Of a DNA stretch of 10,365 nucleotides, positions 5,900 to 10,365 are shown one piece after another (position 1 is the first letter of the stretch; every line of letters starts with the position of its first letter). The notes below the pieces were generated by a model. That model saw only the letters and a list, made by a program, of their open reading frames with translations. It made no database searches and was not told where the DNA came from. Both the position numbers and the translations under genes were made by a program. The stretch is from Peptococcaceae bacterium (GTDB taxonomy: Bacteria > Bacillota > Desulfotomaculia > Desulfotomaculales > Desulfocucumaceae), in the NCBI GenBank assembly GCA_013336365.1, contig JAAXTT010000044.1, positions 1-10,365 of the forward strand, written 5' to 3'.

Positions 5900-7438
5900 T
5901 TAATGCTTGAAGTGTCTCATCCCGGTAAATACCATGATTATCCCATGCTTATTGGCAAGGTCTATGGAGTCCTGGTCTCTCAAGGACCCTCCGGGCTGAA
6001 TTATTGCCTTGATGCCCACCTTTGCGGCTGCCTCAACTGTATCCGAGAAAGGGAAAAATGCGTCAGATGCCATATAAGCACCACTTACCCGATCCCCTGC
6101 CTGCTGATAGGCAATGGCTGCTGAACCTACCCGGTTCATCTGTCCTGCCCCCACTCCTATAATCTGCTTATCCCTAGTTACAATAATTGCATTTGACTTG
6201 ACATGCTTGGCCACGGTCATAGCAAAAATCAGCTCCTCCAAATCCTGGGCGCTGGGCTTTGCCTCAGTTACAACCTTCAGGTTTTCCCGATCCAAAACCT
6301 TTCGGTCCAAATCCTGAACCAGCAAACCGCCATTTACCTTTCTTATCTCTCTAACATCGCCAACCTGTCCCTCTAAGCTGTCTACCTCCATCAAACGCAG
6401 ATCCTTTTTCTTGCTCAATATTTCCAAGGCTTCCGGCTCATAGCCCGGGGCAATAATTGCCTCAAGAAAGATTTCAACCATTTGTTTGGCCGCTGAAACA
6501 GATACCGGACGATTTACAGCAACAATGCCACCAAAAGCCGATACCGGATCTGCCTCATAGGCCAATTTATAGGCAACCCCAACATCCTCATTACATGCAG
6601 TACCACAGGGATTGTTATGCTTAACAATAACTACAGCAGGCTCACTGAACTCCCTAACCAGCTCCAAGGCTGAGTTTAAATCTAAAATGTTATTATAGGA
6701 TAATTCCTTGCCGGCTAATTGTCTGGCAGTTCCTATGGACGCTCCAACAGCACCCGGGTCACGGTAAAAGGCTGCTTTCTGGTGGGGATTTTCTCCATAT
6801 CTCAATACCTGAACCAGCTCAAAGGATTTTTCCCAGGTTGAGGAAAATTCTGCTTTTTCTCCCTCAACTCCCTCAAGGTAGGCCGCAATAGCAGTATCGT
6901 AGGATGCTGTATGAGCAAATGCCTCCCTGGCCAAAGAAAGTCTGAAATCATAATCAACCTGATCCTTTTCCAATTTCTCCAAAACCTTCTGATATCTGTC
7001 CGGATTAACTACAACCAACACATAACGGTGGTTTTTCGCAGAGGCACGAACCATTGCCGGACCACCTATATCAATGTTTTCTATAGCTTCCTCCAGCTGA
7101 ACTCCCGGCTTGGCTACTGTCTGCCGGAAGGGATAGAGATTCACTGCTACCAAATCTATGTAGGTTATACCCTGCTTAACCAGTTGCTCCTGATGATCCG
7201 GGGTCCGCTTTGCCAAGATTCCACCATGAACTGATGGATGGAGGGTTTTTACCCGACCGTCCAATATCTCGGGAAAACCGGTCACATCAGAAATATAAGT
7301 CACCGGCACTCCTGCGTCCCTCAAAGATTTAGCAGTGCCTCCGGTAGATACAATCTCATAGCCCAGCTTTACCAGTCCCGAAGCAAACTCCACAACCCCG
7401 GTCTTGTCTGAAACACTTACAAGAGCTCTTTTAAGCAT
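5900..7438 (-). CDS. purH: Bifunctional AICAR transformylase / IMP cyclohydrolase PurH
   Basis: PurH carries out the last two steps to IMP: formylation of AICAR using 10-formyl-tetrahydrofolate, then ring closure. The 512-residue protein shows both domains. The N-terminal cyclohydrolase (about 1-190) has STGGTA (31-36), GRVKTLHP (61-68) and GGPAMVRA (125-132). The C-terminal transformylase (about 200-512) has RYGENPHQ (213-220), the catalytic KHNNPCG (273-279, K273 and H274), KSNAI (414-418), GAGQMNR (430-436), SDAFFPF (458-464) and QPGGS (481-485). The ATG at 7438 has an excellent AGGAGG eight bases upstream. The gene is 50 bases after purN; the gap holds a tiny TCAGC/GCTGA hairpin. AICAR is also a by-product of histidine synthesis, so this enzyme recycles material from the nearby his operon. 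Confidence 0.97.
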   Translation of the reverse strand: MLKRALVSVSDKTGVVEFASGLVKLGYEIVSTGGTAKSLRDAGVPVTYISDVTGFPEILDGRVKTLHPSVHGGILAKRTPDHQEQLVKQGITYIDLVAVNLYPFRQTVAKPGVQLEEAIENIDIGGPAMVRASAKNHRYVLVVVNPDRYQKVLEKLEKDQVDYDFRLSLAREAFAHTASYDTAIAAYLEGVEGEKAEFSSTWEKSFELVQVLRYGENPHQKAAFYRDPGAVGASIGTARQLAGKELSYNNILDLNSALELVREFSEPAVVIVKHNNPCGTACNEDVGVAYKLAYEADPVSAFGGIVAVNRPVSVSAAKQMVEIFLEAIIAPGYEPEALEILSKKKDLRLMEVDSLEGQVGDVREIRKVNGGLLVQDLDRKVLDRENLKVVTEAKPSAQDLEELIFAMTVAKHVKSNAIIVTRDKQIIGVGAGQMNRVGSAAIAYQQAGDRVSGAYMASDAFFPFSDTVEAAAKVGIKAIIQPGGSLRDQDSIDLANKHGIIMVFTGMRHFKH

Positions 7439-7488
7439 ATAAATTACCTCCTTAATTTATCTAGTTATCAGCTATGCTGACAGCTATT

Positions 7489-8106
7489 TTATTCTTCTGT
7501 TATTATCACCTTACGTCCTTCCAGCTCCAGTCTGCCCTCTGCAAACAGCGTTATTGCCCGGGGATAAATAATATGCTCCTGCTCCAAAATACGTTGAGCA
7601 AGGTCCTCCTTACTATCCTTTTGGTACACCGGCACTACCGACTGCAAAATTATTGAACCGGAATCCATACCAAGCTCCACAAAATGAACTGTACAGCCGG
7701 TATATCTAACCCCGTAGTCAAAGGCCTGGACTTGAGCATCCAAGCCTTTAAAGGCCGGCAGCAGAGAGGGATGGATATTTATTATCTTGTCCTTGAAGGC
7801 ATCCAGTAAGGTATTGCTGAGCATCCGCATATATCCTGCCAGACATACAAGCTCCACCCCATGCCTCTTTAAATGCTCAACTATTTGTAACTCATATTCC
7901 TCTTTCTTTCCCTTAGCCGGTGGTTCAACATAAATTGACTCAATTGAATGCCTTTTCCCTCTTTCCAAAGCAATGGAATCCGCATTATCACTTATGACCA
8001 CCAAAACCTCTGCAGGAATAGCTCCGGTTTCACATGCATCGATAATCGCCTGAAGATTGGACCCTCTCCCTGAAGCCAGTACACCCAGCTTTAGCTTGAC
8101 CACCAA
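7489..8106 (-). CDS. purN: Phosphoribosylglycinamide formyltransferase PurN
   Basis: PurN transfers a formyl group from 10-formyl-tetrahydrofolate to GAR, the third step of purine synthesis. The 205-residue product shows the phosphate-binding SGRGSN (12-17) and the catalytic triad N110, H112 (in INIHPSLLPAFKG) and D148 (in MDSGSIILQ), matching N106, H108 and D144 of E. coli. The start is TTG at 8106, six bases after GGGGG; the GTG immediately following (8103) is an almost equally good choice, and both give the same protein apart from one residue. It follows purM by 54 bases. The folate-independent, ATP-using PurT is unrelated to this sequence. Identification is secure. Confidence 0.96.
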   Translation of the reverse strand: MVVKLKLGVLASGRGSNLQAIIDACETGAIPAEVLVVISDNADSIALERGKRHSIESIYVEPPAKGKKEEYELQIVEHLKRHGVELVCLAGYMRMLSNTLLDAFKDKIINIHPSLLPAFKGLDAQVQAFDYGVRYTGCTVHFVELGMDSGSIILQSVVPVYQKDSKEDLAQRILEQEHIIYPRAITLFAEGRLELEGRKVIITEE

Positions 8107-8148
8107 TAATATCCCCCTGTCCTTAAAAATTTACAGCAGCAGCCAAAA

Positions 8149-8158
8149 TCCGGCCGGA
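8149..8158. repeat. 10-bp perfect palindrome in the purM-purN gap
   Basis: TCCGGCCGGA lies two bases after the purM stop. It is markedly more GC-rich than the surrounding spacer. It is too short with no loop to be a terminator and no U-run follows; it may be a processing site or chance. Confidence 0.3.
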
Positions 8159-8160
8159 AC

Positions 8161-9207
8161 TTATCTGTAAACTACGATTCGCTCAGCAGAAGGCACAACC
8201 TGACCAATAATTCCCGCCTGAATACCTTTGCCCTTAAGCTCTCTGATTATGCCGTCAGAATCAAGCTGGTCAACTACCAGAACCATACCGACCCCCATAT
8301 TAAAGGTTCTCAGCATCTCATGATCTTCAACCCGACCGATTTTCTGGATGACCTTAAAGACCGGTAAAACCTCCCAGGAATTTCTGACAATAGATACTCC
8401 GGTCCCTGTTGGCAATACTCTGGGAATATTTTCGCTTAATCCACCACCGGTAATATGGGCCATAGCCTTAATTTTGTATTTCTCCAATAATGGCAGCACC
8501 TGCTTGACATAAATCGTGGTTGGCTCCAGCATTTCTTCCCCTACTGTTCTTCCCAGCTCGTCAATATAGGTATCCACCTTGTAGCCCGCCACTTCAAAAA
8601 AGGTCTTTCGCACAAGAGAATAGCCATTGCTATGTAATCCGGAGGAAGAAATTCCTATAAGCACATCCCCTAAAGCAACCTCAGAGCCATCAATTATCTT
8701 TGATTTATCTGCTACTCCAACAGCAAAGCCTGCAATATCATACTCGTCTTCCTTATAAAATCCGGGCATTTCAGCAGTTTCTCCGCCTATCAGAGCACAG
8801 CCCGCTCTCTTGCAGCCCTCCGCTACTCCCTTGATAATTTCAGCAACCTTTTCCGGAACTAATTTTCCTACTGCCAAATAATCTAAAAAAAATAAAGGCT
8901 CCGCACCTTGAACTAAAATATCATTGACACACATAGCCACTGCATCAATGCCAATGGTATCATGCTTATCCATCAAAATAGCTGCCCGTAGCTTGGTTCC
9001 GACTCCATCCGTCCCGGAAACCAGCACTGGCTCGCTGTAAGCCTTGCTGTCCAAGGCAAATAAGCCCCCAAAGCCCCCAATATCGGTGAGAACACCTTCT
9101 CTGAAGGTGCTGCGCACAGAATCACGCATCAACTCCACGGCCCTGCTACCTGCATCAATGTCAACACCTGCTGATGCATAAGTTAAACCTGCATTTTTTT
9201 CCTTCAA
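8161..9207 (-). CDS. purM: Phosphoribosylformylglycinamidine cyclo-ligase PurM (AIR synthetase)
   Basis: PurM closes the imidazole ring with ATP to make aminoimidazole ribonucleotide, the branch point towards IMP and thiamine. The 348-residue protein has normal length and family motifs in order: TYASAGVDIDAG near the N-terminus (9-20), GTDGVGTK (65-72), DILVQGAEPLFFLDY (96-110), GGETAEMPG (141-149), SSSGLHSNGYSL (187-198), HITGGGLSENIPR (251-263) and FNMGVGM (302-308). Translation starts at TTG 9207, eight bases after GGGAGG; there is no ATG nearby and the conserved YASAGVDI segment begins soon after. It lies 61 bases after the purC-like gene and 54 before purN. Identification is secure. Confidence 0.97.
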   Translation of the reverse strand: MKEKNAGLTYASAGVDIDAGSRAVELMRDSVRSTFREGVLTDIGGFGGLFALDSKAYSEPVLVSGTDGVGTKLRAAILMDKHDTIGIDAVAMCVNDILVQGAEPLFFLDYLAVGKLVPEKVAEIIKGVAEGCKRAGCALIGGETAEMPGFYKEDEYDIAGFAVGVADKSKIIDGSEVALGDVLIGISSSGLHSNGYSLVRKTFFEVAGYKVDTYIDELGRTVGEEMLEPTTIYVKQVLPLLEKYKIKAMAHITGGGLSENIPRVLPTGTGVSIVRNSWEVLPVFKVIQKIGRVEDHEMLRTFNMGVGMVLVVDQLDSDGIIRELKGKGIQAGIIGQVVPSAERIVVYR

Positions 9208-9268
9208 TACCTTTACCTCCCTTAATGTCCGGGATTACTTTATATCGTGATTTCTCAGAATATACCGG

Positions 9269-10365
9269 TCAGCTTGCACTCAATAGCCCAAAGGCATCCA
9301 GCAAGCCCTTGGTCTCATAATATTTTACCTCTTCAGTTCCGATTTCTAAAAAACGTCCCTTTGTTTCATCAATTGTTGTCTCACCATATATATAGCGGAT
9401 CAAGGAATTGAATTTTGACTCCTGGATGGCTAAAAATTTTGGATCTACTTGAGGAGTAACGGGATATATTCCTTCTTTCTGTCCCTCATCAAGATGCTGA
9501 TGGAAGGATTTCCCGGACTTCTCTGCGGCAGCCTTTGCCTTTTTAATCGAGGCGACCCAATCAGCATGAACAATAGTATAATAATCTCTCATGGACTGCT
9601 TGTTGAAATTTATGTAATAATCCTTGTCCTTGTAATTTATATTTGCTGTCACCCTAATGGAATCAGTATCAATAGTATCAACAAAAACCAGCTTATCTCC
9701 GTCTCTGGCTATCTCCCATTTCAAATCCCATAAACTCAAGCCAAGCTGCTTGAAAAATCTATGGACCAAAAAGGATCCCAAAACAGTCATCTTAAAAATA
9801 TCCTTGTATTTTTCTCCCCCACAGCCTGAAATATACAGGGCCTCCTGAGAGCTAAGATTCCTGTCCTCCGGCTCATACTTAGTAGTGAAATCAACCTTTG
9901 GAGATGAAAACATCCTCCAGGGAGAAAGACTGTCCTTTTCTCCGATACTTTCAAGATAAGCGCGTTTTTCCTGCTCATTCATGGTAAGGTATCTCTTATA
10001 TACAGATGAGCCGGGAGTTATTCCAAAACGAACTATATTTTCCAGAGGAATGACATATTTATCAGCCCCGTAATAGCTGCTGTAATCCCACAAATACCGA
10101 TCAAAGTATTTTACCCTTTCCGGCTTGATAATTTTGTATCGTTTGACCAAAACATAGGGGCTTGGCACAGGCGGAAAGCTATTTTGAAAAACCTCTCCCC
10201 TTTCCTGCTCAATAATTCCCAGATGATGGGTTGCAGCCCCATTCTCCAAAAACTCCTGAAAAATTCCTGCCCTTAAAAAGTTAAGATATTCTTTGTCCTC
10301 AGCAAAATAAACCTCAATATCCCGGTTGATTTCCTGCCACTCCTCCCTTGAAGAAAGCAGAGAAT
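9269..10365 (-). CDS. purC: Divergent SAICAR synthetase (PurC-like), 5' end outside window
   Basis: PurC joins aspartate to CAIR with ATP, the eighth step of purine synthesis. The frame stays open to the window edge, giving at least 364 residues where PurC is usually about 235-300. Numbering visible residues: an N-terminal GIFQEFLENGAATHH (33-47) matches the family's leucine-x-x-x-GI-x-TH segment; VIPLENIVRFGITPGSS (104-120) is the first PurC signature with one residue added; KVDFTTKYEPEDR (156-168) fits the TK-x-D block; DLKWEI (213-218) is the second signature with its usual final glycine replaced by alanine; VDTIDTDSIR (228-237) keeps the ATP/metal aspartate and arginine but has threonine for the usual glutamate and proline. 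NKQSMRDYY and PKFLAIQESKFNSLIRYIYGE-like C-terminal parts also align. Extra sequence lies before the first signature and near the C-terminus. The TTG at 10249 is rejected as start because homology extends upstream. Confidence 0.75.
   Translation of the reverse strand, partial: SLLSSREEWQEINRDIEVYFAEDKEYLNFLRAGIFQEFLENGAATHHLGIIEQERGEVFQNSFPPVPSPYVLVKRYKIIKPERVKYFDRYLWDYSSYYGADKYVIPLENIVRFGITPGSSVYKRYLTMNEQEKRAYLESIGEKDSLSPWRMFSSPKVDFTTKYEPEDRNLSSQEALYISGCGGEKYKDIFKMTVLGSFLVHRFFKQLGLSLWDLKWEIARDGDKLVFVDTIDTDSIRVTANINYKDKDYYINFNKQSMRDYYTIVHADWVASIKKAKAAAEKSGKSFHQHLDEGQKEGIYPVTPQVDPKFLAIQESKFNSLIRYIYGETTIDETKGRFLEIGTEEVKYYETKGLLDAFGLLSAS

Noticed and set aside
5885..6124. A cysteine-rich 79-codon plus-strand open frame
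   Set aside because: It lies antisense to the conserved C-terminus of PurH and resembles no known small protein; the cysteines follow from the codons on the other strand.

Overview
The window looks like ordinary chromosome from a low-to-mid GC Firmicute, most likely an anaerobic member of the Clostridia. The basis is strong purine-rich ribosome binding sites, frequent GTG and TTG starts, the Firmicute-type purM-purN-purH-purD order, a YerC-type TrpR-like regulator beside histidine genes, and an azlC-azlD exporter pair. I cannot name a genus. No rRNA, tRNA, CRISPR array, insertion sequence or phage gene is visible, and no gene-free stretch exceeds about 120 bases.

Layout in coordinate order. 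Positions 1-2906 (minus strand) hold the start of a histidine operon read right to left: hisD, hisC, hisB, with hisB cut by the window edge. Upstream of hisD lies a compact regulatory region (about 2871-3021) with possible promoters, a palindromic operator candidate, a long AT-rich inverted repeat and a foldable leader. At 3022-3327 (minus) is yerC, probably the histidine-responsive repressor called HisR in regulon reconstructions. Diverging from it, 3452-4530 (plus) encodes AzlC and AzlD, a two-subunit amino acid exporter. An 11-bp-stem terminator at 4540-4577 separates azlD from purD, which converge on it.

Positions 4595-10365 (minus) are the distal part of a purine operon read right to left: a divergent purC-like gene (5' end outside the window), purM, purN, purH, purD. 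Together these supply step 5 (PurM), step 3 (PurN), steps 9 and 10 (PurH), step 2 (PurD) and probably step 8 (PurC-like) of IMP synthesis. Purine and histidine synthesis are chemically linked: the AICAR released during histidine synthesis is the substrate of PurH.

I see no wholly new system. The points worth a second look are: the divergent, elongated PurC in the slot directly before purM; the hisD leader, where a predicted helix would bring a distant Shine-Dalgarno next to a GTG start that lacks its own; the dense control region between yerC and hisD; and the placing of an AzlCD exporter against the presumed histidine regulator.
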